This document shows positions 1-12,177 of a stretch of DNA of 64,000 nucleotides, in pieces. The notes beneath the pieces were generated by a model, which worked only from the letters and a program-made list of their open reading frames with translations, did no database searches and was not told where the DNA came from. Location: contig CP075496.1 in NCBI GenBank assembly GCA_021613535.1, positions 7,440,001-7,504,000 on the forward strand, given 5' to 3'. Within the stretch, counting starts at the first letter, position 1. Each line of letters starts with the position of its first letter. The position numbers and the translations under genes are program-made. This DNA comes from Adineta vaga (Eukaryota > Rotifera).

Positions 1-3000
1 TTTGGTAAGTAATTTCAAGAAATACCATTGTAATTATCTCAGTATGACATACTATACGTAATCTATATATGAATACAAGCATGTCGACTTAGTTTTCAGT
101 CGGAAACCAAATAAGAAACGTTCAGGTTAGAGATAAGGTGTGCTTCAATGTTCACAATGTTGAAGGTCAAGAAGACTAGATCTTGACTATCACTTGAACA
201 GAATAGAAAAAGAATATAGCTAAGTACTATTCGTAGAATGATGAGAAACCAAGCAAAATGCTAATGCAATCAGAGTACAAATGAATACGTGTGAGAAAAA
301 AAGAATTCCTTCTCTTTTTCTCAAGATACCTGTTCAATGCTCGATTACACGCAATGATGATGAGACGAAGAAGACATTGAAAAAGTGTATGAAGTATTCA
401 ATACAAAGGTTAACCTTTCAAATACTTGTTCATTCTACTAAATTATTTCTTAGAAATATGTCTCTCTCTCTCTCTCCATCTCTCTCTTTGCTATAATTTA
501 TCCTTCGATCTCCTATTAGTTTCATTAGAGTTAAGTATGGACTGATTTTTCTTCTCTGTCTAGCTTGTGTCATACTAATGGTAGATTTCATCTAATGCAT
601 GTTTAGTTTCAAATCAGAAGGTCGAAATAAGAAACTATTATAGTATTAATCATAACAATATGATCGATTTTTGCTTGTTGTCGATTCTATTCGTGTTAAT
701 TGACTTATTAGTATTCTACATTTATCGAGCACTAAAGACAGACGTATATGTTTATTTTTCGCATGTCATTTGTCTTCATTAACAAGCACGCGATTGTACT
801 AACGACATGTTTGTTCACTATACCGGTTCATACAATCAATGAACATCGATTAAAAATCAACAATGAATAGGTACTTGTTAATAAAATGTTTTTTGTTCTA
901 TTAGTGAGTAGTAGACATGCTTCACATTTAAACAATTGGTGTCTTAATTTTAATTACTCATATACATATGCATGCATGTGCAATGAAAGATATATCTATA
1001 AAAAAAAGACGGAAGCATGTGTATACGCCTTCTTTCAGCTCTAACTTTCCGGTTGCTTGATTGAACAATTACAGTCAACAGAGTTAACCGATGAAAAAGA
1101 ATCAAGTGGCTTCGTTTTTCTTCTTCTTCTTCTTCTTCTTCTTGGACTTTCTCTTTTTTCTTTCTCTTGTCTTTACTGATAGTCAACGACGAAGATCTTT
1201 CTTTCTTCGTCTTCTTCTTCTTCTTTTTGTTGAAGAAATAAAGTCAAAAAGTGGCTACTCGAATTTTAATAGAATTGATAAGTATCACTAAGTTATGTAT
1301 GGATAGCGTTCAAATTGAATTTGTACTCATTGAGCAGAAAAACTGCCAAGATGAAAATCCGATCAGTTCTGAGGTAAATTGATTATCTTTTTTTTCCTCT
1401 GTCTATTTCTCATTCTTTTTTTCTGTTCTGATTGTCGATCACCTGTCTGAAGATGACCTCGTTTGTATTATTACGTACTTCTTCTTTATCTTTTTTTCTC
1501 TTTTATTCTATTTCTATAATCGATGACTACTACTAGTTCCAATAAACGTAAAAAGCAAGTTTCACTCGTTCAGATCATCGGCAATTGTCTCATGATGATT
1601 TATTCCCTGAGGAGGGTGAGAAAATGAAAGAAAGAACAAAAAGAAGAAGAAGAAGAAGAGAAACACCAAAACGGACATAAGAAAAAGAAAATTTATTTAG
1701 TACGCCGAAAATCTCTTGAGCGTTCTTTCCTCTTATTGATCAAACTCTTTGTTCTACATCATCTTTCTTCAATCGATTGGCTTGCTATCCATTGTAATTG
1801 TTTTTTTTTCGGAGGTAAGTGATATAGGTCTCGACAATCATTTCAACAGAGACAGAATCAGATAGACAGACATGAGGAAAAAGAAAATAACACTAGATAT
1901 ACATATATTTATACATATATCTGTATCTATGTGTCCCGAGGTAATCGATGCATACTGTGTTGACCTTGTTACAGTATCTCGTGTTTCATTTGTAAGAATC
2001 AGTTAAAACTATCTACAGCTGTGCCAGCTGGTCTTACGCAGATTTGTACGAGTCTAATGACTTTCATTTTTACAGGCATTTTCATTTTTATTTGATGACC
2101 CTTATTGTTGTAAATTCAATTGAACAAAGAAGGAAACTGAAGAAAGAAAGAATATATATATATATGTGTGTGAACAAAACAGATAGACAAAAAAAGGCAA
2201 AAAGACGAGAGTTATAAAAAAACGTTTCATAATCTCGTTGACGCTTGCGGCCATCATTTGACTTCTACTGTCTCTAACTTTTTATGTGTATGTGTGTGTT
2301 AAAGAAATCATTATGGGATTCGAGCCGTTTCGTCAATATTAGAACTTGCTTTCTTGCCAGTCACTTCCTGCTTGATGTGTTCTGTGTAGCACAAGTGTAT
2401 ATATATGAGTGTGTGTACGACGATAATTGTTTCTCGCATGCAAGCCAAGTTTCTTGTCCGATCAATTCTCTTGAATTGTTTTTTCTTTTTTTTCTTTCTC
2501 TCTCCTCTTCGTTCTAATGATTTATCATACTATTACTATCAATGAATGGTCAAGTAAATGAACAATCGAACAGTAACAGATTAGTATTAGTATGATTGCT
2601 TTCGTCGATTTGTTATTGTTAGTCACTTCTTCAGCTAAAGAGCAGAGTACTATTGCATTCAATCTGATATGTTGATGACTAGAATGCTGTCAATGATCCT
2701 GAACAGGCATCTCACTCAGTTACTCACTCACTGATAAGAACAGACGAGACAAGAGAGGGAGAGAGATCGATCTGTTTGTACAAGAGCTCAAGAGAAAACG
2801 TGTAACGAAGGACGCATCATTCTATAATGTAACTTGACAACAATGGTGAGGTTGTAGCCGGGAGAGATAAAGAAAGAGAAAGGGAATACTAAGGGGAATT
2901 AGCAAGTCACTCGATTAATCGTATATAATACATATATGTAAAGTAAAGAAGAGAGAGAGAGAGTAAGAGAGTGAATGAATGAGTGAGGACACTAGATAAG

Positions 3001-3662
3001 AGTTACTTCACGCGTCAGAGGTGATTATTATTTTTGTTCAACAATTGGACTCTCCTCCCTGACTGTGTGAGACGTGCCATGATTAGTAACACTACTCAAG
3101 AAAAAGACGAATGATCATTTGTATATAGTAATCTATTGACTTTTTCTTTTTCACATCATCATCCTCACTATCATGTCGACATCAAAAATGTCTACATATT
3201 CTATATTTTCATTTTGACACGTTCATCATGCAACATCATTTACTAATCAACTCCTGCAGATCTCATAATTCATTGTCTATTCCCTAACACAACACGATGA
3301 TATCGAACATATTACTTCAGTCATAATGAAATATATCAATCTATCGAACTGATTGAACAAGAAAAAAAATCTCATTATGACCTACTGATTTATTACACAA
3401 TACATTTTAATCGTATGTATAAGTCAATATTAAAAATATAATATAGACTTAAAATAGACATTTACTAGATCGATATACATATATTCGTTTATATTATCTG
3501 CTTACATCTATATTATAATGGACGACAAAAAGAATATGTCATATATGATGACATTATCTGTCACTAATTGACAATCTAGATGTTTGAAACGACATTATAA
3601 TTCTTTCGTTCTTTGTTTATGACCTTTACCTCTGAAGAAAAAATCTCTTTTTTTGCTTGTAG
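1..3662 (+). other. Probable 5' intron (or intergenic) of the IgSF receptor gene
   Basis: No convincing protein-coding exon is seen here. The window opens with an almost perfect splice donor (exon base G at 4, GTAAGT from 5). A strong pyrimidine-rich acceptor ends with AG at 3661-3662, 72 nt before the receptor's ATG at 3735. The simplest reading is a 3.66-kb intron between an upstream untranslated exon and the first coding exon. The alternative is that the donor at 5 belongs to another gene. The stretch is rich in simple sequence: TC repeats near 463-482, CTT repeats near 1119-1142, a short TA/TG run near 2155-2172 and GA-rich sequence near 2946-2965. Short ORFs inside it are low-complexity and not convincing. 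Confidence 0.45.
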
Positions 3663-3734
3663 ATAATCATTTTCTATATATTAATATATCGACGACTATG
3701 TTTGTCTCATCATTGTCGTCAATAATATTATCAC

Positions 3735-6700
3735 ATGTATACAATTGAATATAAAAAAGCATTTATTTTTTTCCTTATTTTATTTTCTATTCAAATTAAA
3801 ATGATATCAACTGATAATCAGGAAGATAATACTCGTTTTGAAACCATCATTCGTACTGAAAATAGTCATGTTCGTTTAACCTGTGATTTAACTGATGTTG
3901 CTTGGTGGAAACGACCAGATCTTCTAGCTACAAGATATGGTATTATCTTATCTAAATATCGTTTAAAAATGGCTCTGGAAAAGCTTGATGATGGAACAAA
4001 ATCAAGTGGTATACAATTACAAATATTGAATATTCGTCAACTTCAATCAAATGATTCAGGAACTTATGAATGTGAAACATTAGGCGCTATTCGACAATTT
4101 AATTTAACTGTAACAGGTAAGACCTTTTTCTGACTCAAGTGCCATTTCTTTTCTTCATCGATTTATTTCTCATTTAATATTTATTGAATTTCAAATTATT
4201 TTTATACATTTTCATCCTATAGAACTATTGATAATCAAAATCTTAGCATTTTTTTCTTCGACCATAAATCTACAGCATACTAAACTTTAATAGTTTCCTA
4301 TTTTGAACATCAAGTGTTAATAAATCATTACTTATCTATAAGTATAAATATTCTGTTGAAGAGATTCAATATTGAAAATACATTCAAGGAGAGAAGAATA
4401 TTGATGACAATCAAGTTCTTCTTTTCTTTTATTATTAAATCCGATCGTAATTTCCTAGAATCGATAGAATCTGTATATGTCTGTTAGTTCAGATTCTGAG
4501 TTGTTTTACAGAAGTATGATATCTTTATTTGTTTTTCTTTAGTACTTTAGGCGAAATGTTTACAACGATATAAATATCAAATAGTTCTGGATATTTTGAT
4601 GCTATCAGAAAAGACAGATATACACAAACGAATAACACTAAATAACGAGAAAACAACAAATTTTAGTAATAGCCAATTGCAAATACTTGAGAAAGACTCG
4701 TTTTGCCTTCTTTTCTTTTTATTAAATTTCTCTTTCGCTAAAAGCGAATATTCTTCGTTGATATATGGACAATCTTATATTGCAAATATTTGTATCATAC
4801 AGAACTTTCCGAATAACTAGTCTTTGTCAATGATTAACTAAATATCAATTTATTAGTCAAATAAAGAATGTATTTGTTTGTTGTTGACTGAGAATACAAT
4901 AATAATATATAAATCTAATAGATTTCTAACGATAATTGAATGACTAAAGTTTATTCAAATATTTAAGATTAGAAACAAAATCATATGTTTTTTATGTGTA
5001 AAATATTTTGAATTGCTATCAGCCTAGAGATGTTAGACATCGCGTATGGTTTTATTTGTGTAAGGGTAATGTTTCTTGTACGTTTAAAAAGTATGTACTG
5101 ATTTAGAATTTTCTTCTCAAAAAGGGAGAAGCAAATTAGTCTTGTATCTTAATGTAATGTGTTATTATAAGCAATCCGATTGAAATATTCTTTTACAAGT
5201 GAATTTACAACATAAGCATCTTTTACTAATTATATTTGATACGACGAAACTCAGGATTGAGTAAATGCGATTATTTCATATTATATTATTAAAGTTTCTA
5301 TAGAAAAATGAGAATCGTTGATTTTAAGTAACGAAAGAAAAGAAATCTTCTTTCTTGTCATCAGTAAGTTAAGTTTCCGAAACAAAGGTTTCTTTTCAAT
5401 GAAATTAGATTTAGTATATTGAGTTTTTAAGTAGAGAAAATTGCCTATTCTGAATGATTATTGAATTACTTATCGACACATTTTTAATATCCTACTCAAC
5501 ATGATCTTGAGTATCTGTCGTCTTTGTTCTCACATACTGTGACATAATGTATACGATGTATGTATGTGTGTGCATCAAGCGAATGAGCAAGAGAGATGAG
5601 AAGAAGAGAAAGAAAATGAGAGCTCTTGTCTCTACCAAGTAGGCAATTGTATATGTATGCGAATGACAGAGTAATTCTTTCTCTTTTCTCATCGTAGACA
5701 GATATATATATATATGTGTGTATGTATTGATCTTTAGTTGTCTTTTCCAGACTTCATCATAATTTTAATTTCTCCTTTGAGATATTAACAACTGTTAGAT
5801 GATTTAACCCGTTCACATCGATGTGTGTTGCTTTAGAATACATAAATTCAACGAAGTTGATAGAATGGGAAGGATGCGTGTTGCACACTTTTCCGAAATA
5901 ATTTCCGATTTTCTTTTCCCTTTTCTTTCTCTATTACACATAAAACTGATACAGCACATACATGCACACACACTCTTGATGATCGATAGTGCACAGCGAG
6001 AAACACGAGTAATATTACGTCAAGTGGCTGTGAACACACACCCGAGTTCGATCGTAATATATAGGGGCATTTGTGTACGATGCTGTGTCTATTGTATTTG
6101 CTCTAATGTGCACGCGCGTACACTGTCATCGATCGATCGATCGATCGATTGCATTGAGCTAATATTAATTTTATGAGAAAAATAATAGATGTCTGTCTTG
6201 ACAACTATGGGTTTGTTAATTGTGATTGTATTGAAATTATATTTGGAAGTCTCATTGCACAAAACTATTGTTAGTGATTTTCTATGAATGAAAAGAAATT
6301 GGAAAAAATCCACATAGTGATTGGCATGCTCCTTTTGTTTTCTATTTCTTTTTTTCCCTTTTTTTCGCTCTTCTCTCTTTCTTTCTTTCGCTTCATCGCT
6401 CACATTTGACTAGAAGAACATCATAAGAAAAAAAAGAATCTCCAAGAATCTGATCATTGTTCTTATTCGCTTTGACAACATTGCTATAAATGTCGTTGTT
6501 TCATTCGTTCACACTTAGAACAACTAAGCCAGAGATTACAACATACTTCTCAGGAGACCATAGGCAAAGATGAAGATGAAACTTCTTTGTCTTTATCTTC
6601 AATGATCAACCTTGCAACTAATAATGCTACCAGTTGGGTGTGGTTTCTTCCGGGCGTCTGATTTCAGATCCTCTTTATTTCTTTTCTTCTACGCCTTCTA

Positions 6701-8894
6701 TCGATGACTATGCGTGTGCCTATTTCCTCTATCACTCTCTTAATGTGTCGGTATTAAACAGCCGTACTAGCATACTCGGTAAACGACATCTCTATTCTTT
6801 CTATGAACTACTTCTATTATTCATTTTCTCATTTTTTTTCTCATACCTCCCTCTTTCTTCTTTATATCATTCTCTTTTAATACGAAGATCATAGTTGTGT
6901 GTTTCCGCCCGTTAAACTTTCCCTATGCTATCATTACCCGTTGCGTATGTTATTCTAAAAAGTGCACACACATATGACGAGTGTCAAGATGACTAGAGAA
7001 ATTGAATCCTATCGTAGTACGTGTGCTTCTCGCTCGCTCTCTGTCTTTTACTGTCGCTTTTCTCACCTCTTCATTACTCATTCATTTACACCCTCGAAAA
7101 GAAAAAAATGTATAAAGGGCATTGTCCACGGGAAACCACTCGACAACACACGTTACCCGATAGAATGAGAACGAAACAGAAAAAAAACGATAAAAAAACC
7201 GGAGAAGAAAAGAAAAATCTATTGTTAGATGAAATAAGAGATGACAAGTCATATAAGATCATTTGATTTCAAATTTGTATTTTAGTTCGTCTTACTTCTG
7301 TCGAACTTGGTGCTCAAATTTTATCAACACACGATTCTTCAATTCCTTCAATATCAAATCAAACCAATAAAGATCTTTTACATCAATCATCATCATCTAC
7401 ACATTTCCTTTTTTATTCGTTATTATCAAATAATGGACACATACGCTTGCATGAAAATCAATTAATACGTATTACATGTGTTGTATCTCGTGCATTACCA
7501 GCTGCAACAATTCATTTTCCATTTGATATTGAATACCGTGTAGAGAAAAATTCGACGATAGAAAACGACGATAAAACTTATCGAACAATAGTGATTATAA
7601 CTCTTCGACTTAATCGCTTTTTTCATAAACGTACATTTCATTGTGAAGCCGTTCAAACTCAACTTATCGATGAAGAAAGCAAACAACAAGAACAGCAGCA
7701 GCAACATCAAATACTTTCCAATACATTTCAAACCGATGTAGTTTGTAAGTATAACATAAAAGGAATATTTAATTTCCACCATCTCTTATCAAAGTCATAA
7801 ATAATTAATTTTACGTTTTTCCAATTAATAAAAAACGGGTTTTAATAAGGAAAAGATAGATGAAACCTTTTTCTCGCTCTCAATGACACAAATAGATTGT
7901 ATCATAGGCAGGAAAAAAATAGAAACATATTTGTGTAATCTTAGCACCTTATAGAAAGAAAACAGATGGAATGACTAAAAGCAGACAAACACTTGACTCT
8001 TATATGAGATGTCCCTTGGAGCAATGCATATTCAGTGGTGAAAAGAAGAGCGATGATGATGATGATGATGATGATGATAAGGCCTTATCTTCTAACCCTG
8101 CATGGTAAAACTTGTACAAAAAGGAAAGATGATCGCACATTTTCTTCTCGTCCATATGACTATCGTCATCTTCAATTTACGGCATAGTTTTACCCTACTT
8201 TAATTCTATTTGGCGTGTCAGACTGTTCTTCATCGAACATTGAGCGACGCCATACTTCATTCAATTTAGTCAATTTCTCTGTTTCTTCTCTTCTTTTTTC
8301 TTTGTGTTCCATCATATACAACGCCGCTTATTTCTCGCTTGATTGCTTCGCGTACATTTATTCGTCTTTCGTTCGGTTGATCGATTGAATCAGTAAATGG
8401 TGGCACACATGGAATATAAATATGGTGAACATGAAGAGATAGACAACCTGAGGGCTCGAATCTCTTCTGCTTTTGCTTTTCCTTTCTTTCATAGTCTTTA
8501 GCCGAAAGAGACAATAATGATGAATATTTATCGAATGAAAGAGCATCAACTAAGGTGCATCATGTTATTTTTATCTTTAATGATCGAATTCATTCATTTA
8601 CTAAGGATAAACATCGTCAATAGATGATATAATTATAATACCGTCTTCGTAAAAATTCAACTATTCCATTTAACAGATGCGAAGTCAAGAGCTTTCCTAT
8701 CTATATTTATATACATATATGTGTTAACGTCGTCCAATTTTGCGACCAATTAAAGCTGACACGCTATTAATCAACAATAGTCTAGCTAAGGCTTCTTCTT
8801 CCTCTTTTCCTTGTTTCATATGCTTTGATATCACCTAAACTTCTGCTATTAGCTTGTATATATACATATATATCTGTGTATGTATATATGTATG

Positions 8895-8934
<40 letters not shown>

Positions 8935-11900
8935 GCACATCTTTGAACTATCTATTACTAGAAAATGAGAGATTATGTGTCGTGCTTTACTGTTACTTTC
9001 TTTGTTAGTATCAACGCCTTGAGAAGAAAAAAGAGAAAAAGAAGAAAAGACGGCAAAATGTTCTCTCTTCTATTCTTTCCTTCATGCTTTTCTCTCATCT
9101 TGGCATCAGTCTTTATCGTTAATACTTATACTTTCTAACCATTACTATCATTATCATAGAATATTATTTCTCTAAAAAAAACACACATATATATATATCA
9201 TAACTACCAGATATATCTTGAAGTAAGTTATTTATTAAATAGAGTTGTTAAGGCTCATTGACATTCTATCTGTTATTTAAGAGGAAAAAACGTGAGATAT
9301 AAGAATATTAGAAAAAGGGCAAACAACAAATCATTATATCTATAGAATTGTTTCCCTACTTGATTGTTAATATTTAAAGAGAAAGGAAAATGTGCGAGAA
9401 GTATAGAAATTGAAGATAATTTATAGAGCGATGAAATTAAGTAGCCAATAGAATGACAATGGTATTATTATATATTCTATATGGAAATGGTCTGCTTTCT
9501 TAAAATGTTAAGAAAGTGCGTACTTGACGCGGATATTTGTTTGAGATTGAATCTATAATGGACGTTATAGTTTCTTGTCAATGGCAGCTGAATTGAATAG
9601 GTTAATGTTTAGCTAGAAATATACATACATATAAATATATAGGTTATAGTTTCTGTTAATCTTGTCATATATGTATGGACGTCTGGCGGATGTCATTCGA
9701 GCGCGTGCTAACATGTCAACAAATCAATCTATCATTAGAGTAGAAAAAAAAGCAGCAATCGAAGAGATTTTTTTTTGATGTGTTGATTTTATTGTTTAGA
9801 TGGTCCAACATGTGCACATAAAGTTCAATCTTCACATCAAATTTTTACTGGAATTCATCGACCTATAAACTTAACTTGTTTTATGAATGATGCCAATCCA
9901 TCGAAATTAAATTTTACTTGGATTTTACCCAATGGAAATACTCGTTTAGGACATCATTTAAATCAAACTTCTAATTATATAACAGTCATACCAAATCAGA
10001 TCGAAGATTTTGGACAAGCAACTTGTCGAGCACAAAACGAATTAGATTTATTTGCCGAGTGTCATATTAATATGATAATGGGAGGTATAAATTGTTCATT
10101 AATATATTGGCTTCTTTTTTTTATATCACAAAAGAAAATCTTTTGAATTTATAATTTTAGGCATACCTGACCCGATAAAATCATGTGGTTATACATATGT
10201 TAATGCTACTTTAACAGTCAATTGTGTTGCAGGATTTCATCAAGGTGATGAAGATTTCTTTTGTTATATGTATAAACGACAAGATAACGGTGAATTTTCT
10301 GAACATGCACGATTGAAAGGTAAGATAGTAAGTTATATGAAAAGATAGCAAAGCTTTTTTTTCACAGCCAATTGTGCATTTATTCTTCCTGATCTCAAAC
10401 CTGAACTACACCATGATTTTCGTGTATTTACACAGAATAAATTTGGTAGTAATATGGATCGAAGCTATTCTATTACAGTTGGAAGACCAAAAGGTAATGA
10501 TCAATATAATTAATTAATAAACAAACACTTCGATTATTGAATTCTCTTTCGTTATTTAGCTGAATCACTTATTGATAAAACTCGAACTTATTGGCCATAT
10601 ATGGCTATTTGTGTTATTGGCGCATGTCTTGTTTCATTATTAATTATTTGTTGTTGTTGTCATCAGATACGTCGATCATTATATAAAAGAAAAACGAAAG
10701 GCAATTTTGACAGTAAGTGATTAATGAATAACTATTAGTGATTGATTATATCAATTTTATAGGTCTAACTTATCAAAATCATAGTCCAAATACACATATG
10801 AATTCAAATGGCAAACATTCATTAGGTAAAGAAAGATCTTTCATTTTATGTTACGATTGAAGATGTTCCTTTCGTGCCTCAAGGAATAATAAAGGATCCT
10901 TAACGGAATATGAACTATATGACAGAAAGGGTATTATTGTTATTCGGAATCATTGAGAATTGATCTGGATAAATCTTATGATAAAATCATGCATGCATAA
11001 TAAGACTTGTATTATAAATCTTCTGTCTTTCACTCATCTCCGTTTCTTTCTTTTTTTTTGTGTCTAAAGAAAATCAATAACTCATTTGTTTCCGTATAAC
11101 TCATAAATCAACATGAATGTCTATCAAGAACGATAAAGACCTTGTTGATTGATATATCGACATTTGTGTAGGCTCGTGTTTGACTTAATGGAATATCACT
11201 TCATCTTGCCTTTTTTTCCTTCTTTTCTAGTACATTTAAAACAGAATGGCAATGGAACAGCTTATCCCGTCCGTCCCTATCGTTCAAAAGATTATTTAAT
11301 CTCGACAGATATATCTACTTCACAACGTAGTAATCCTCCAAATCGAGGTATTTATACGCCTGAAGATGAATGCTCGTCTCCAAGACGAAATACTTTAAAG
11401 GAAACTGATCTTGATCAATTAATTGGTTCCTCAAATACAACTGGTTCATCTGCAACAGCAACAATTAAAACATTACCACTAAATCGAACACGTCCACTAT
11501 TTGCCGCTTTCTCTCCCCACGATCAACTACAACAACAGCAACAACAACAACTGCAACAGCATTTACAACGCGATGAAACTAATCACAATCCATTAACAAT
11601 TCAACGTCGTTCAAGTTTTCAAACTGCGACGAAATTAAATAGTTTAGATTTCTATACCGCACAAGAACCCTTCTATTTACTCGATCGACAGATGATGAAG
11701 GTCAATCAACGAAATAGTTATTCACCTGAACGTGATCTTCGAGCACGCGAACACTATCGTGAAATTCGTCGTGAATATTCACCGTATTCGAAAGACGAAA
11801 ATTTACTTGATATTCATCGACAAACTCTATTAGACGTCGATCGTACACGAGAAAATAGTTTGATTGTAGAAAATCACATGTTAATGAAAGGTGAAGACGT

Positions 11901-12177
11901 TAGTCGAGCGAGTTCAATGGCTGATCAACATTGGCGTGAAATGAACGCTATTGATGAAATTGATTATCATGATCGTTATATGGATTCAAATGAAGTTGAT
12001 GTCGAACATTTTCAAGATAATTCCGACGATAATCATCAATTTATTTCAAATGATGATGATCGAGATCGACGAAGTCTTGATCGAATATCTGTTGATTATC
12101 GACGTGATGATGATACAACTATTGCTAATTATGATCGCGATGATGATCGTTATCGTGATGATGGTATTTTTGTGTGA
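3735..12177 (+). CDS. Immunoglobulin-superfamily single-pass receptor / cell-adhesion protein
   Basis: Spliced gene; exons 3735-4116, 7286-7744, 9800-10084, 10161-10319, 10368-10493, 10560-10712, 10763-10825 and 11231-12177 join in frame into 857 residues. The N-terminus carries a hydrophobic signal-like segment (FIFFLILF). Ig domain 1 has LTCDL, AWW and the DSGTYEC signature. Exon 2 holds a second Ig-like domain (ITCVV...TFHCEA) and exon 3 a third (LTCF...FTWILP...ATCRA). Exons 4-5 encode a shorter cysteine-containing FN3-like or Ig-like domain. Exon 6 encodes a transmembrane helix (MAICVIGACLVSLLIICCCC), followed by a basic stop-transfer stretch. The tail of about 340 residues is polar, with a Gln run (11530-11565) and an Asp/Arg-rich end. 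All seven junctions are phase 1. The design resembles nephrin/kirre/sidestep-type adhesion receptors, but I cannot name an orthologue. Introns of 3.2 and 2.1 kb are far longer than the local norm. Confidence 0.85.
4117..7285 (+). other. Long intron 1 of the IgSF receptor gene
   Basis: The donor GTAAGA follows the first Ig exon, and the acceptor TTTTAG lies at 7285. The 3.2-kb interior is AT-rich and contains short tandem repeats, for example an ATCG tetranucleotide run at about 6129-6150 and a TA/TG run near 5702-5722. I see no exon with coding-like composition that would splice in frame. Short ORFs on both strands between 5500 and 7200 are rich in Ser/Phe/Leu and look like translated pyrimidine tracts. 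Confidence 0.7.
6129..6150 (+). repeat. (ATCG)5 palindromic tetranucleotide run
   Basis: Tandem ATCG units are self-complementary, so this run inside intron 1 of the IgSF gene can pair with itself. It is otherwise featureless. Confidence 0.9.
8052..8078 (+). repeat. (GAT)9 microsatellite
   Basis: Nine uninterrupted GAT units lie within intron 2 of the IgSF gene. Confidence 0.95.
8893..8928 (+). repeat. (TG)n microsatellite
   Basis: An almost pure TG run with one C interruption lies within intron 2 of the IgSF gene, flanked by TATA/TATG variants. Confidence 0.9.

Larger units (their letters stand above)
7745..9799 (+). other. Long intron 2 of the IgSF receptor gene
   Basis: The donor is GTAAGT at 7745 and the acceptor TTTAG ends at 9799. 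The 2.05-kb interior is AT-rich and carries a GAT trinucleotide run (8052-8078) and a long TG run (about 8893-8928). No embedded gene is apparent on either strand. Confidence 0.75.

Noticed and set aside
281-1291. Several ORFs of 60-80 codons on both strands near the window start
   Set aside because: They translate pyrimidine or purine tracts (runs of Phe/Ser/Leu or Glu/Lys), have no domain, and lie in what is probably an intron.
5492-7266. Cluster of short ORFs inside intron 1 of the IgSF gene
   Set aside because: Low-complexity composition, overlapping on both strands, no in-frame splice to flanking exons.
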